Numbered from the stretch's first letter, positions 16,663-26,034 are shown. The stretch is 64,000 nt of DNA from Lachnospiraceae bacterium (GCA_017936785.1 JAGBEV010000010.1:1-64000), one strand, 5' to 3'. The notes: a model not told the origin generated them from the sequence alone. Translations and numbers: made by a program.

Positions 16663-18858
16663 ATGTCAATTAAAATTGCATTAGCAGGTAATCCAAACTG
16701 CGGTAAAACAACATTGTTTAATGCTCTGACGGGTTCCAATCAGTTTGTTGGTAACTGGCCGGGTGTTACGGTAGAAAAAAAAGAAGGTAAGTTAAAGGGA
16801 CATAAAGATGTGAGCATCATGGACTTACCGGGCATTTATTCACTTTCTCCCTATACATTGGAAGAAGTTGTGGCAAGAAATTATCTGATCAATGAAAGAC
16901 CTGATGCGATCATCAATATCGTAGACGGAACAAACATTGAAAGAAACCTTTATTTATCCACTCAGATCATGGAACTGGGCATTCCGGTTATTATGGCAGT
17001 CAACATGATCGATATTCTGGAAAAGACAGGCGACACCATACATATTGATAAATTAAGCAGGAAATTGGGCTGTGAGGTTGTTGAAATTTCAGCGTTAAAG
17101 GGAACAGGAATCCAGAAAGCGGCTGAAAAAGCTGTGGGATTGGCACAGAAGAAGGCTGCTGCAGCTCCTGTTCATGAGTTTGCTCCTGCTGTTGAGGCAT
17201 CCATCAAAGCAGTAGAAGATATGCTGGGAAATGAAGTTGCAGAAGAACAGAAGAGATTTTTTGCGATCAAACTGCTTGAGAAGGATGATAAGATTGCAGA
17301 ACAGATGAAGCAGGCTCCTGATGTATCACAGCAGATCAAACAGTTGGAGGATTCCTTTGATGATGATACGGAAAGTATCATTACCAATGAAAGATATGTA
17401 TATATTACCTCTATTATGGGAGAATGTGTGACCAAAAAGGAAACAGGTGAAAAAATGACCGTTTCCGATAAAATTGATAAGATCGTAACAAACAGATGGC
17501 TGGCGCTGCCGATCTTTGCTGTTGTTATGTGGCTGGTATATTATGTTTCCGTTACGACCGTAGGAACATGGGCGACCGACTGGGCAAATGACGGCGTATT
17601 TGGAGACGGCTGGCATTTATTCGGTATTGAGTCCGTTTATATACCGGGTGTTCCTGTATTAGTTGAAAATCTCTTAAATGCTGTCGGATGTGCAGACTGG
17701 TTATCAGGATTGATCCTTGACGGTATTGTTGCCGGTGTGGGCGCAGTTCTTGGTTTCGTGCCTCAGATGCTTGTATTGTTCATTTTCCTTGCATTTTTAG
17801 AGTCCTGCGGTTATATGGCTCGTGTAGCTTTTATCATGGACAGAATTTTCCGCAAATTTGGTCTTTCCGGAAAATCCTTTATTCCCATGTTGATCGGTAC
17901 GGGCTGCGGTGTTCCCGGCGTTATGGCTTCCAGGACCATTGAAAATGACAGAGACCGCAAGATGACGATTATGACAACGACATTTATCCCTTGTGGAGCA
18001 AAGCTCCCTATTATTGCCCTGATCGCAGGCGCATTATTCGATGGCGCTTCCTGGGTTGCACCAAGTGCCTACTTTGTAGGAATCGCAGCAATTATCTGTT
18101 CCGGCATCATTTTAAAGAAAACAAAAATGTTTGCAGGAGATCCCGCTCCTTTCGTTATGGAGCTGCCGGCATACCATCTGCCTACAGTAAGCAATGTGCT
18201 GAGAAGCATGTGGGAAAGAGGCTGGTCCTTCATTAAGAAGGCAGGTACCATTATCCTGTTATCCACTATCGTACTTTGGTTCTTAATGAGCTTTGGATGG
18301 GTTGACGGTTCTTTCGGCATGCTGGAAGCAGAAGAACTCAACAATAGTATCCTTGCATCTGCAGGCAGCGTGATCGCACCTCTCTTTGCACCTTTAGGAT
18401 GGGGCGACTGGAAGATGGCTGTTGCAGCAGTAACCGGATTGATCGCAAAAGAAAACGTTGTAGGTACTTTCGGTGTACTCTTCGGATTTGCTGAAGTTGC
18501 AGAAGACGGAGCAGAGATCTGGGGACAGCTGGCAGGCAGCATGACACAGGTTGCGGCATACTCCTTCTTAGTATTCAACCTTCTTTGCGCACCTTGTTTT
18601 GCGGCTATGGGTGCCATCAAGAGAGAGATGAACAACGCAAAATGGTTCTGGTTTGCAATCGGATATCAGTGTGGTCTTGCATATCTGGTTTCCCTGTGTG
18701 TATATCAGATCGGTACTTTGATCACAACGGGTACATTCGGTGTTGGAACCGTAGTTGCATTCCTGATCGTGATCGGATTCATCTATATGCTTATGAGACC
18801 TTATAAAGAAAGCAAAACTTTAAATGTAAATATGAAGAAATTAGCTGGCGCAAGATAA
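16663..18858 (+). CDS. feoB: Ferrous iron transport protein B
   Basis: This 731-residue membrane protein takes up Fe2+ under anaerobic conditions. The N-terminal G-protein domain carries G1 GNPNCGKTT (9-17), G3 DLPG (54-57) and G4 NMID (114-117). A helical GDI-like insert spans about 170-260. The membrane part (about 285-720) contains the two Gate motifs, recognisable as GFVPQMLVLFIFLAFLESCGY and GFAEVAEDG..GSMTQVAAYSFLVFNLLCAPC. A conserved Cys lies in IPMLIGTGCGVPG. The ribosome site AAGGAG precedes ATG 16663. It is the last gene before a strong terminator. Confidence 0.97.
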   Translation: MSIKIALAGNPNCGKTTLFNALTGSNQFVGNWPGVTVEKKEGKLKGHKDVSIMDLPGIYSLSPYTLEEVVARNYLINERPDAIINIVDGTNIERNLYLSTQIMELGIPVIMAVNMIDILEKTGDTIHIDKLSRKLGCEVVEISALKGTGIQKAAEKAVGLAQKKAAAAPVHEFAPAVEASIKAVEDMLGNEVAEEQKRFFAIKLLEKDDKIAEQMKQAPDVSQQIKQLEDSFDDDTESIITNERYVYITSIMGECVTKKETGEKMTVSDKIDKIVTNRWLALPIFAVVMWLVYYVSVTTVGTWATDWANDGVFGDGWHLFGIESVYIPGVPVLVENLLNAVGCADWLSGLILDGIVAGVGAVLGFVPQMLVLFIFLAFLESCGYMARVAFIMDRIFRKFGLSGKSFIPMLIGTGCGVPGVMASRTIENDRDRKMTIMTTTFIPCGAKLPIIALIAGALFDGASWVAPSAYFVGIAAIICSGIILKKTKMFAGDPAPFVMELPAYHLPTVSNVLRSMWERGWSFIKKAGTIILLSTIVLWFLMSFGWVDGSFGMLEAEELNNSILASAGSVIAPLFAPLGWGDWKMAVAAVTGLIAKENVVGTFGVLFGFAEVAEDGAEIWGQLAGSMTQVAAYSFLVFNLLCAPCFAAMGAIKREMNNAKWFWFAIGYQCGLAYLVSLCVYQIGTLITTGTFGVGTVVAFLIVIGFIYMLMRPYKESKTLNVNMKKLAGAR

Positions 18859-18876
18859 GCAGTCCGGCATGAAAGC

Positions 18877-18916
18877 GGGGATCTGCATGAAATAAGTGCA
18901 GGTCCCCTTATTTTTT
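18877..18916 (+). terminator. Terminator after feoB
   Basis: Stem GGGGATCTGC / GCAGGTCCCC with one mismatch, 11-base loop, followed by TTATTTTTT. Confidence 0.85.
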
Positions 18917-18999
18917 ACCTGATAGGAAATTTTAGATTGTAAATTGTGGAAAAATGATAGATTGTTCGGGAAAAGAGGAATGAAGAAGGAGGAGAAGCG

Positions 19000-19470
19000 G
19001 TGATACAGAATCTTGAAAAAAGAAATGTTCATGACTCCAGAAATTATCATCGGACGCAGATGCAGAAGGATATGATTATCCGGCAATTAAAAGACAGAGG
19101 ATGCAGGGTAACGAAGCAGCGGTTGATGCTTTTGGATATTATATTGGAAGAAGAGTGCTCCTGTTGTAAGGAGATTTATTATAAAGCCATCAGGCAGGAT
19201 GAAAAAATAGGTACAGCTACAGTTTACCGGATGATCAATACCTTGGAAGAGATCGGAGCTATCAGCAGAAAAAATATGTATAAGGTGGCATGCGGCAGCG
19301 GATGTGAAGCAGAAAATGTATGTATTGTGGAATTTGATGACGGTACAGTCATAGAGTTGTCGGCAAAAAAGTGGAACCAGATCGTCCGCAGCGGTCTGAA
19401 GGAATGTGGATATATGCAGGGAAGGGAGCTTTTAAGCGTAAAAGCCAGACCCTGTGAATGTTCGGGGTGA
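19000..19470 (+). CDS. Atypical Cys-rich Fur-family regulator
   Basis: The 156-residue protein has a Fur-type winged helix (about 22-92): RVTKQRLMLLDIILEEECSCC, then GTATVYRMINTLEEIGAISR, the conserved Fur recognition segment. The usual His-rich HHxHH hinge motif is missing. Instead there are Cys53/55/56, Cys98/102 (VACGSGC), Cys108, Cys136 and Cys152/154 (RPCECSG), nine Cys in all. This points to thiolate metal coordination, perhaps structural zinc, or redox sensing (inference). Start is GTG 19000 after AAGGAGGAG. It lies between feoB and the FeoB-associated protein, so it probably senses metal for this locus. Confidence 0.85.
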   Translation: MIQNLEKRNVHDSRNYHRTQMQKDMIIRQLKDRGCRVTKQRLMLLDIILEEECSCCKEIYYKAIRQDEKIGTATVYRMINTLEEIGAISRKNMYKVACGSGCEAENVCIVEFDDGTVIELSAKKWNQIVRSGLKECGYMQGRELLSVKARPCECSG

Positions 19471-19496
19471 CAAATGATACAGAAAGAAGGAATGAA

Positions 19497-19631
19497 ATGG
19501 AAAAAGATACAATTCTATCATTCTTATTTGGAATTGCAGCACTGTTTGCAACAGGAGTTTTTGTGTTCCTTCTAAGTGTGATTAAGCGAAAAATATTGGA
19601 ATATATAAAAAAGCAGATCCCAAATAATTGA
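19497..19631 (+). CDS. Small membrane peptide in the feo locus
   Basis: The 44-residue frame MEKDTILSFLFGIAALF...LSVIKRKILEYIKKQIPNN has one transmembrane helix (about 7-30) and a basic amphipathic tail. AGAAAGAAGGAA precedes the ATG, and the frame fills the gap between the Fur-like gene and the FeoB-associated gene. It is too short for a function call; a small membrane accessory of iron transport is a guess from position only. Confidence 0.55.
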   Translation: MEKDTILSFLFGIAALFATGVFVFLLSVIKRKILEYIKKQIPNN

Positions 19632-19665
19632 TGTTTAAATGATATTTTATGAAAGGGATGAAAAA

Positions 19666-20037
19666 ATGGGAACAGTCATTATCGGATTGATTTTAATAAT
19701 TATTGCAGGCTTTTCTCTGAGAGGCTCTTTTAAACATATGAAAGGTGAAGGCGGCTGCTGTGGCGGCGGTTCACAGCCTAAGGTAAAAAAGCAGAAATTA
19801 AAAGAAATCAGAGAGACAAAGGTCTTTAAAATAGAAGGAATGAGCTGCGATAATTGCAGGAAGCGGATTGAAAATGAATTGAATTCCATAGAACAGGTAA
19901 ATGCAAAAGTAAGCTTGAAAAATAAAGAAGCAGTCATAAGGCTGGGAACGGATATAGAAGATGAAATATTGATACAGTGCATTGAAAAACTGGGATATAA
20001 AGTAAAGAGGGATTCAGACAATGGGTCAGTCTTATAA
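19666..20037 (+). CDS. FeoB-associated Cys-rich membrane protein fused to HMA domain
   Basis: The 123-residue product has an N-terminal membrane helix (MGTVIIGLILIIIAGFSL, 1-18), then HMKGEGGCCGGGS with paired Cys. This is the signature of the FeoB-associated Cys-rich membrane protein family (normally about 50-60 residues). A heavy-metal-associated domain follows (about 52-115) with the metal site GMSCDNC (Cys61, Cys64). A fusion of this small family to an HMA domain suggests cytosolic metal handling at the membrane. Start ATG 19666 has GAAAGGGATG upstream; the frame opening at 19639 has no ribosome site. Confidence 0.8.
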   Translation: MGTVIIGLILIIIAGFSLRGSFKHMKGEGGCCGGGSQPKVKKQKLKEIRETKVFKIEGMSCDNCRKRIENELNSIEQVNAKVSLKNKEAVIRLGTDIEDEILIQCIEKLGYKVKRDSDNGSVL

Positions 20038-20114
20038 AATGGGTAGCAGCAACCGTAGGTTTCGTTATTGCTTCGGCTATAAACGCTGCTATTATGGCAA
20101 GGAGGAGAGATAAA

Positions 20115-20813
20115 GTGTTTTTGGAAATTAGTGATCTGAGAAAAAGTTTTGGAAGCGGAGACAATAAAACAGAAGTGCTGCGGGGGATTAATTTTTCTGC
20201 AGATAAAGGAGAAATATGCGTTTTGTTAGGACCTTCCGGTTCAGGAAAGTCCACTTTATTAAATATCATCGGAGGCATTGACTGTGCGGATGGCGGTTAT
20301 GTTTCCATCGGAGGAGAGAAAACTGCGGATATGAAAGAAAAGGTACTGACAGCATATCGCAGAAAGCATTTGGGCTATGTATTTCAGATGTACAATCTGA
20401 TTCCCAATTTAAATGTGAAGGAAAATATAGAGGTGGGCGCATATTTAAGCGACCATCCGCTGGATATTGATGAATTACTTCATACATTGGGGCTGTATGA
20501 ACACAGGAATAAGCTGCCCAACCAACTGTCAGGAGGACAGCAGCAGAGAACGGCTATCGGTCGTGCCATTGTGAAAAATCCCGACATCCTTCTTTGCGAT
20601 GAGCCTACGGGAGCCCTGGATTACAATACTTCCAAGGAAATTTTAAAGCTCATTGAGGACGTGAATGGGAAATACGGCAATACTGTCATCATGGTCACAC
20701 ATAACGATGCCATTAAAAATATGGCAGACCGGGTAATCAAACTGAGGGACGGGCAGATCCGCAAGGATTACCGGAATGAAGAAAAAATCCCGGCAAGCGA
20801 ACTGGATTGGTAA
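20115..20813 (+). CDS. ABC transporter ATPase, MacB/LolD family (metal-locus copy)
   Basis: This 232-residue ATPase has Walker [10 protein letters not shown] (39-47), the Q-loop segment [14 protein letters not shown], the signature LSGGQQQR, Walker [14 protein letters not shown] and MVTHND. The C-terminus is ASELDW. The start is GTG 20115 ([12 protein letters not shown] follows), 8 bases after AAGGAGGAG. The in-frame ATG 20094 would add MARRRDK, which more likely belongs to a relic hydrophobic segment encoded just upstream. It overlaps nothing but is followed 14 bases later by its permease, with which it forms one exporter. Confidence 0.9.
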   Translation: MFLEISDLRKSFGSGDNKTEVLRGINFSADKGEICVLLGPSGSGKSTLLNIIGGIDCADGGYVSIGGEKTADMKEKVLTAYRRKHLGYVFQMYNLIPNLNVKENIEVGAYLSDHPLDIDELLHTLGLYEHRNKLPNQLSGGQQQRTAIGRAIVKNPDILLCDEPTGALDYNTSKEILKLIEDVNGKYGNTVIMVTHNDAIKNMADRVIKLRDGQIRKDYRNEEKIPASELDW

Positions 20814-20827
20814 AGGCGGTGGGTAAA

Positions 20828-23134
20828 ATGAGAAATCCTTTAAATAAAAGATTACCCCGTGAGCTTTTAGGAGAAATCAGCAAGTATCTGGTCGTTTTTC
20901 TGTTTATGACTGCGACCATCGGATTTGTATCGGGATTTCTGGTTGCGGGAGACAGCATGATCATAGCCTATGATGAAAGCTTTGATAAATACAATATCGA
21001 AGACGGGCATTTTGAATTACAGGAAGAAGCAGACCGGGAATTGCTGGAGGAATTGGAGGGCATTACCCTTGAAATCCGGGATGAAGAGGATGTAGCCAGG
21101 AAAAATGGGGTTACCATTTATCCCCAGTTTTATCTGGAGGAAGAAACAGACACTGATCTGGATGGGGATACGGATTCCACCCTGCGCATTTTTGAAAAAC
21201 GTACAGATGTTAATAAAGTCTGTCTGATGGAAGGACGGCTTCCCAAGGAAGATGATGAGATTGCCATAGACAGGATGTATGCGGATAATAATGAAATCCA
21301 GGTGGGAGATGAACTGGATGCAGGAGAAAGAAGGCTTACAGTAACAGGTCTGGTGGCTTTGTCCGATTATAGCGCACTGTTTTCCGACAACGGTGATATG
21401 ATGTTTGACTCCATTAAATTCGGTGTGGGAATTATGACAAAGGGTGGATTTGGCGACTTTAAAGAGACGCATCTGCACTATGAATATACATGGAAGTACG
21501 ACAGGGAACCGGCAGATGAAATAGAAGAAAAAGAATTTTCAGATGAATTTATGAAGGAGCTTGCCGCAAGGGCGCTGCCAAAGGAGTATATTCCACGCTA
21601 CAACAATCAGGCAATCCAGTTTACAGGCGAGGACATGGGTGGCGACAGGTCTATGATGCTGGCGCTTCTTTATATCCTGATCGGAATTCTGGCATTTGTG
21701 TTTGCCGTTACCATAAACCATACCATTGCAAAGGAAGCGGCGGTGATCGGTACTTTGCGTGCTTCCGGTTACACAAAGGGGGAAATGCTGCGCCATTACC
21801 TTGCCATGCCATTGCTGATCACCCTGTTAGCGGCTGGTGCAGGAAATATATTAGGATATACGGTATTTAAGAATATTGTTGTGGATATGTATTATGGCAG
21901 TTACAGCCTGCCTGCTTATGAGACCATATGGAATGCGGAGGCATTTGTGCTGACAACCGCAGTACCCATGCTCATTATGCTTGCAGCAAATATATTGATC
22001 CTGGCATACCGTTTATCCCTTTCGCCTTTGCAGTTTATACGCAGGGATCTGAAAAGAAAGAAGAATCAGAAGGCTATGCGGCTGCCGGAATTTAAGTTCT
22101 TCCATCGGTTCCGTCTGCGCATTGTTTTTCAGAACCGTTCTGCTTATATTACGCTGTTTGTGGGAATTGCATTTGCATATATCCTGTTGTTATTTGGAAT
22201 GATGATGAAACCCTTGTTTTCCAAATTTGAAAAGGATATTACGGAGAATATGATAGCGGATTATCAATATATCCTGAAATATCCGGTAGAAGCGGAAAAT
22301 GAGCAGGCGGAAGAGTTTGCTGTAACTTCTCTGAAATATTTAAGAGAAAATGGAGAAGGAGAAGGTATCAATGTTTACGGCATCGCAGAAGACAGCAGCT
22401 ATATTGATGCAAAAATGCCAAAAGAGGGAGTTCTTATTTCAGACGGCTTTGCAGAAAAGTATGGGCTGGAAACGGGAGATATGCTGACCCTTAGGGAATC
22501 CTTCGGAAGTGAGGAATACACCTTCAGGATCGAAGGAATTTATGACTATCCTGCAGCTTTGACAGTCTTTATGTCCCGGAACGAGTTTTGTCATGTGTTT
22601 GATAAAGAGGAAGGATACTTTAACGGATATTTTTCTGATGAGGAGCTTGAAGAAATCGATGAAGCATATGTGGCTTCCTGCTTTACAGAAGAGGATTTTA
22701 CCAAGGTATCAAGGCAGTTGAACGTTTCCATGGGATCTATGTTTGAAATGCTCAATATCTTTGCGATTATTTTGTTTGTATTGCTGATCTATCTTTTGAC
22801 AAAGCTGATCCTGGAAAAAAATACCCATGCGATCTCCATGGTAAAGATCCTGGGATATAAAAATGAAGAGATCGCAAGACTCTATCTGTTAGTCACTACC
22901 TGGGTAGTCATCCTGTCCATTTTGCTCAGCATGGTAATCGCCACAAAGTTTATAGAAGAGATCTATGTTGCGGTCATGAGTGATTTTACAGGGTGGTTTA
23001 CTTTGTATATTGAGCCAAAGCTTTATGGGGAAATGTTTATCATGGGAATGGCAGCCTATCTGTTGGTAGCGCTTCTGCAGTTTAGAAAAATACAGAAGAT
23101 CCCCATGGATGAGGCGCTAAAGAATATGGAGTGA
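20828..23134 (+). CDS. FtsX-like ABC permease
   Basis: The 768-residue protein has the two-FtsX-domain layout of Firmicutes MacB-type permeases. There is an N-terminal helix (about 20-42) and a large extracytoplasmic domain (about 45-275). Three helices follow (about 280-400, with FAVTINHTIAKEAAVIGTLRASGYTKGEML), then a second helix (about 445-465), a second outer domain and three C-terminal helices, ending IPMDEALKNME. The motif A-x-x-G-T-L-R-A-S-G-Y is the FtsX coupling region. ATG 20828 follows GGCGGTGGG; the alternative TTG 20807 overlaps the ATPase end. Substrate is unknown; export of peptide or lipid-linked cargo is typical. Confidence 0.88.
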   Translation: MRNPLNKRLPRELLGEISKYLVVFLFMTATIGFVSGFLVAGDSMIIAYDESFDKYNIEDGHFELQEEADRELLEELEGITLEIRDEEDVARKNGVTIYPQFYLEEETDTDLDGDTDSTLRIFEKRTDVNKVCLMEGRLPKEDDEIAIDRMYADNNEIQVGDELDAGERRLTVTGLVALSDYSALFSDNGDMMFDSIKFGVGIMTKGGFGDFKETHLHYEYTWKYDREPADEIEEKEFSDEFMKELAARALPKEYIPRYNNQAIQFTGEDMGGDRSMMLALLYILIGILAFVFAVTINHTIAKEAAVIGTLRASGYTKGEMLRHYLAMPLLITLLAAGAGNILGYTVFKNIVVDMYYGSYSLPAYETIWNAEAFVLTTAVPMLIMLAANILILAYRLSLSPLQFIRRDLKRKKNQKAMRLPEFKFFHRFRLRIVFQNRSAYITLFVGIAFAYILLLFGMMMKPLFSKFEKDITENMIADYQYILKYPVEAENEQAEEFAVTSLKYLRENGEGEGINVYGIAEDSSYIDAKMPKEGVLISDGFAEKYGLETGDMLTLRESFGSEEYTFRIEGIYDYPAALTVFMSRNEFCHVFDKEEGYFNGYFSDEELEEIDEAYVASCFTEEDFTKVSRQLNVSMGSMFEMLNIFAIILFVLLIYLLTKLILEKNTHAISMVKILGYKNEEIARLYLLVTTWVVILSILLSMVIATKFIEEIYVAVMSDFTGWFTLYIEPKLYGEMFIMGMAAYLLVALLQFRKIQKIPMDEALKNME

Positions 23135-23266
23135 TGTCAAAGCAAAAGCGCTTATCAGGATTGGGGATTTTATCTGAGGAGTATTCCAAGAAGCTTGTTA
23201 GCAGGAACCGTTGTGGCAGTGGTTATCGGTGGTTTGGTAAAATTATTATTTTAATGGAGAATAAAA

Positions 23267-24049
23267 ATGGATTTAAAATTGGGAGATGTACAGGAGACAG
23301 CTTTGATCCCTTTGGCAGTCAGAGCCATGGAAACGGAAAACCGGGCAAGGATACAGGATGAAAAAGCTGTGGAGATTATCAATGCCTTGGGAATTGATGC
23401 AGCACAATATGATAAGTTTTTCAGCCATGAAGGGGTTGTGGCCAGAACGATTCTACTTGACAGGAGTGTCAGAAGTGCCATAAAGAAATATCCTGATGCA
23501 GTGTGTATCAATTTAGGGTGCGGTTTGGATAACCGGTTTTCCAGAGTGGATAACGGAAAAGTCATCTGGTATGATATTGATCTGCCGGATTCCATTATGG
23601 TAAGAAAAAAGGTTTATGAGGAAAGAGAAAGAGTCCATATGGTTGCCGGTTCTGTGTTAGAAGAGCAATGGACGGCGGATATTCCTAAAGATAAAAAAGT
23701 GATCATCATAGCGGAAGGGCTTTTGATGTACTTTTCCAAAGAGCAGGTAACAGAACTGTTGAGGATCATAACAACTGCCTTTGGGGAAGGTGTGTTCATA
23801 GCGGAACTGATGCATCCCATGATGGCAGCAAACAGTAAGCATCATGATACAATAAAAGATACCAATGCTGTTTTTGGCTGGGGAACCAGATCCGGTCATG
23901 AATTGGAAGAAATCTGTCCAAAACTAAAGTTAAAGCAGGAAGAGAGCCTGAATGTGATCATGAAGAAATATTCCATCAGAGGCAGGCTGTTTAATCTGCT
24001 GCCGGGCATTCGGAACATGAATGACCGGATTGCGGTCTTTACCTTTTGA
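23267..24049 (+). CDS. LCMT/TcmP-type class I SAM-dependent methyltransferase
   Basis: The 260-residue protein fits the leucine carboxyl methyltransferase (PPM1/TcmP) family. Visible marks are SAM motif I CINLGCGLDNRFSRV (about 84-98), WYDIDLPD where the acidic residue binds the SAM ribose, a later VIIIAEGLLMYFSKEQV segment (the family EGxLxYL motif), and a C-terminal NDRIAVFTF strand. In bacteria these act mostly on small secondary-metabolite acids. It is co-directional with the ABC/FtsX pair and may be in its operon. The 130 bases before it contain only broken hydrophobic fragments. Confidence 0.87.
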   Translation: MDLKLGDVQETALIPLAVRAMETENRARIQDEKAVEIINALGIDAAQYDKFFSHEGVVARTILLDRSVRSAIKKYPDAVCINLGCGLDNRFSRVDNGKVIWYDIDLPDSIMVRKKVYEERERVHMVAGSVLEEQWTADIPKDKKVIIIAEGLLMYFSKEQVTELLRIITTAFGEGVFIAELMHPMMAANSKHHDTIKDTNAVFGWGTRSGHELEEICPKLKLKQEESLNVIMKKYSIRGRLFNLLPGIRNMNDRIAVFTF

Positions 24050-24114
24050 CAATATGTTTTATAATGATAACGTAGGTCTTACAAGAAAACTTATGAGGAA
24101 AGAGTGCGGTTATC

Positions 24115-25488
24115 ATGCAGCAGAAAGAAAATACAAAAAAATATGAAATGGATATGTGCAGCGGTTCGATCTTAAAGAAGATGCTTGTTTTTACCCTGCC
24201 CCTGATGTGTTCCAGCATATTACAGCTTTTGTTTAACGCAGCAGATATTATTGTGGTGGGACGTTTTGCGGGGGACAATTCTCTGGCGGCGGTTGGCTCT
24301 AATACTTCTTTGATCAGTCTGCTGACTAATTTTTTTCTGGGACTGTCCGTAGGCGGAAATGTATTGGCGGCTCATTATTATGGGGCAAAAAAGGAACAGG
24401 ATTTAAGGGAAACCGTCCATACAGCAATGCTTTTAAGTCTGTTCAGCGGAATTATCCTGACTCTGGTGGGATGTTTTGGAGCAAGACAGATATTGATCTG
24501 GATGCAGACACCGGAAGAAGTGCTGCCTTTGGCAGTGGTTTATCTTCGGATCTACTTCTTGGGGATGACCGCTACCATGATCTATAATTTTGGAAGCGCG
24601 ATCCTGAGGGCAGTGGGAGATACCAAGCGGCCGTTGTATTATTTGTCCTTTGCGGGAATTATTAACGTGGGATTAAATCTGCTGTTCGTTATCGTATTTA
24701 AAATGGATGTGGCAGGTGTTGCAACAGCAACTGTTATTTCACAATGTATTTCCGCTTTTCTGGTGGCATTGTGTATGATGAAAGAGCAAAGTGCCATTCG
24801 TCTGGAAGTGAAAAAACTTCATATCCATAAGGATAAGTTTTTAAAGATCATCCAGGTAGGGCTTCCTGCAGGATTTCAGGGAATTGTATTTTCCATTTCC
24901 AATGTGATCATCCAGTCATCCATCAATTCCTTTGGAGCGGTCACAGTCGCAGGCAATTCTGCAGCAGCCAATATTGAAGGCTTTGTTTATGTGGCAATGA
25001 ATGCTTTCCATCAGGCGGCAATCTCCTTTACCAGCCAGAATGCAGGTGCTGCAAAGTATGAAAGAATTAACAGGATCCTTTATACTGCGGAATTATGTGT
25101 TATCATTGTGGGTGTGGTTTTAGGAAATGCGGCAATATTATGGGGATATCCCCTTCTTGGCATGTATACCCAAAGCCCGGCGGTGGCAGAGGCGGGAATG
25201 ATCAGGTTAAAGATTGTTTCCAGGACCTATGCCCTGTGCGGCATGATGGATGTCATGGTAGGTTCCCTGCGTGGTCTTGGATACTCGGTAATGCCTATGA
25301 TCGTGTCCCTGATCGGAGCATGCGGACTGCGGCTTTTGTGGATTTTTACATTTTTTAGAATGGAGCAGTTTCATACAGTTTCTTCCCTTTATATGACTTA
25401 TCCCGTAAGCTGGTTAATAACATTTGCAACCCATGTGATCTGCTTTGTGATCGTGAGGAGGAAGCTGGAAGATAGAAAGAAAGTATGA
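24115..25488 (+). CDS. MATE family multidrug/cation antiporter
   Basis: This 457-residue, 12-helix efflux protein of the NorM/DinF-like MATE superfamily exports organic cations in exchange for Na+ or H+. Characteristic features are MLVFTLPLMCSSILQLLFNAADIIVVGRFAGDNSLAAVG at the start of the first bundle and NFGSAILRAVGDTKRPLYYL in the loop after helix 4. The equivalent second-bundle segment is FQGIVFSISNVIIQSSINSFGAVTVAG. ATG 24115 is preceded by GAGGAAAGAG. A strong terminator follows. It probably acts as general drug or metabolite efflux. Confidence 0.93.
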   Translation: MQQKENTKKYEMDMCSGSILKKMLVFTLPLMCSSILQLLFNAADIIVVGRFAGDNSLAAVGSNTSLISLLTNFFLGLSVGGNVLAAHYYGAKKEQDLRETVHTAMLLSLFSGIILTLVGCFGARQILIWMQTPEEVLPLAVVYLRIYFLGMTATMIYNFGSAILRAVGDTKRPLYYLSFAGIINVGLNLLFVIVFKMDVAGVATATVISQCISAFLVALCMMKEQSAIRLEVKKLHIHKDKFLKIIQVGLPAGFQGIVFSISNVIIQSSINSFGAVTVAGNSAAANIEGFVYVAMNAFHQAAISFTSQNAGAAKYERINRILYTAELCVIIVGVVLGNAAILWGYPLLGMYTQSPAVAEAGMIRLKIVSRTYALCGMMDVMVGSLRGLGYSVMPMIVSLIGACGLRLLWIFTFFRMEQFHTVSSLYMTYPVSWLITFATHVICFVIVRRKLEDRKKV

Positions 25489-25530
25489 GCAGGCATCAGA
25501 TAAGTTATAATGTAAAGGTAAAAAACAGGA

Positions 25531-25574
25531 GCGTTGGTTGTTGATAAAATGTATCAATAACCAATGCTTTTTTG
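25531..25574 (+). terminator. Terminator after MATE gene
   Basis: Long stem GCGTTGGTTGTTGAT / ATCAATAACCAATGC (one mismatch) with a 7-base loop and T6. Confidence 0.9.
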
Positions 25575-25588
25575 TAATTGAATAATGA

Positions 25589-25621
25589 TATAATAAGTTT
25601 GATTGAACTAACGGATGTTAG
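25589..25621 (+). promoter_or_regulatory. Extended -10 promoter with DtxR-type operator
   Basis: TGATATAAT (extended -10, TATAAT at 25589-25594) is followed by TTTG-N6-CTAA-N6-TTAG (25598-25621). Fifteen bases, TTTGATTGAACTAAC, are identical to the operator before the ABC exporter at 40145. The downstream gene is a remnant, so the regulatory site has outlived its gene. Confidence 0.55.
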
Positions 25622-25669
25622 ATAGATAATGCTTTGAACAGTAGATCAGAGGTCTTAAAGGAAAAGAAA

Positions 25670-25916
25670 ATGAAAGTATACGAATTTGGAGATAAAAATA
25701 AGCCAGTCATTTTGCTGCTGCCGGGAACCTGCTGCTATTGGAAGGGAAATTTCGGACTTTTGATAGCAGGGAGAAAAATACATATGGATCATGGAATCAT
25801 TGGAAGTATATTTTGAAACGCCGGATATTATAGAAATGGATCTGCTTCATGAAGAGCTGTTAGCGGTAAAGCCTGTGGAATGGACCGGGCTGGTGGAAAA
25901 AGTGTGTGAAGTCTGA
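25670..25916 (+). pseudogene. Alpha/beta hydrolase remnant with internal deletions
   Basis: Starts MKVYEFGDKNKPVILLLPGTCCYWKGNFG, the beginning of a hydrolase family I recognise from Lachnospiraceae (roughly 230-260 residues). It then jumps to IHMDHGIIGS from the middle of that family and ends, in another frame, with YFETPDIIEMDLLHEELLAVKP and a stop at 25914-25916. The nucleophile elbow is missing. Two internal deletions and one frame change explain it. AAAGGAAAAG before ATG 25670 is intact, and an iron-type operator precedes it. Confidence 0.7.
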
Positions 25917-26034
25917 GAGATTTGAGAAAATGGAGAGAAATGTCAATCCCTTTGGATGATTGCAGTTGTGGAGAGGATGAAAAGAGATATCGGCTTTCCT
26001 TTATAAAGTTAGAACAGGAGTGTATAGGAACAGA

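Noticed and set aside
24039-24080. TTGACA...TATAAT promoter for the MATE gene at 24047
   Set aside because: The two boxes are only 8 bases apart, so they cannot work together as one sigma-A promoter.
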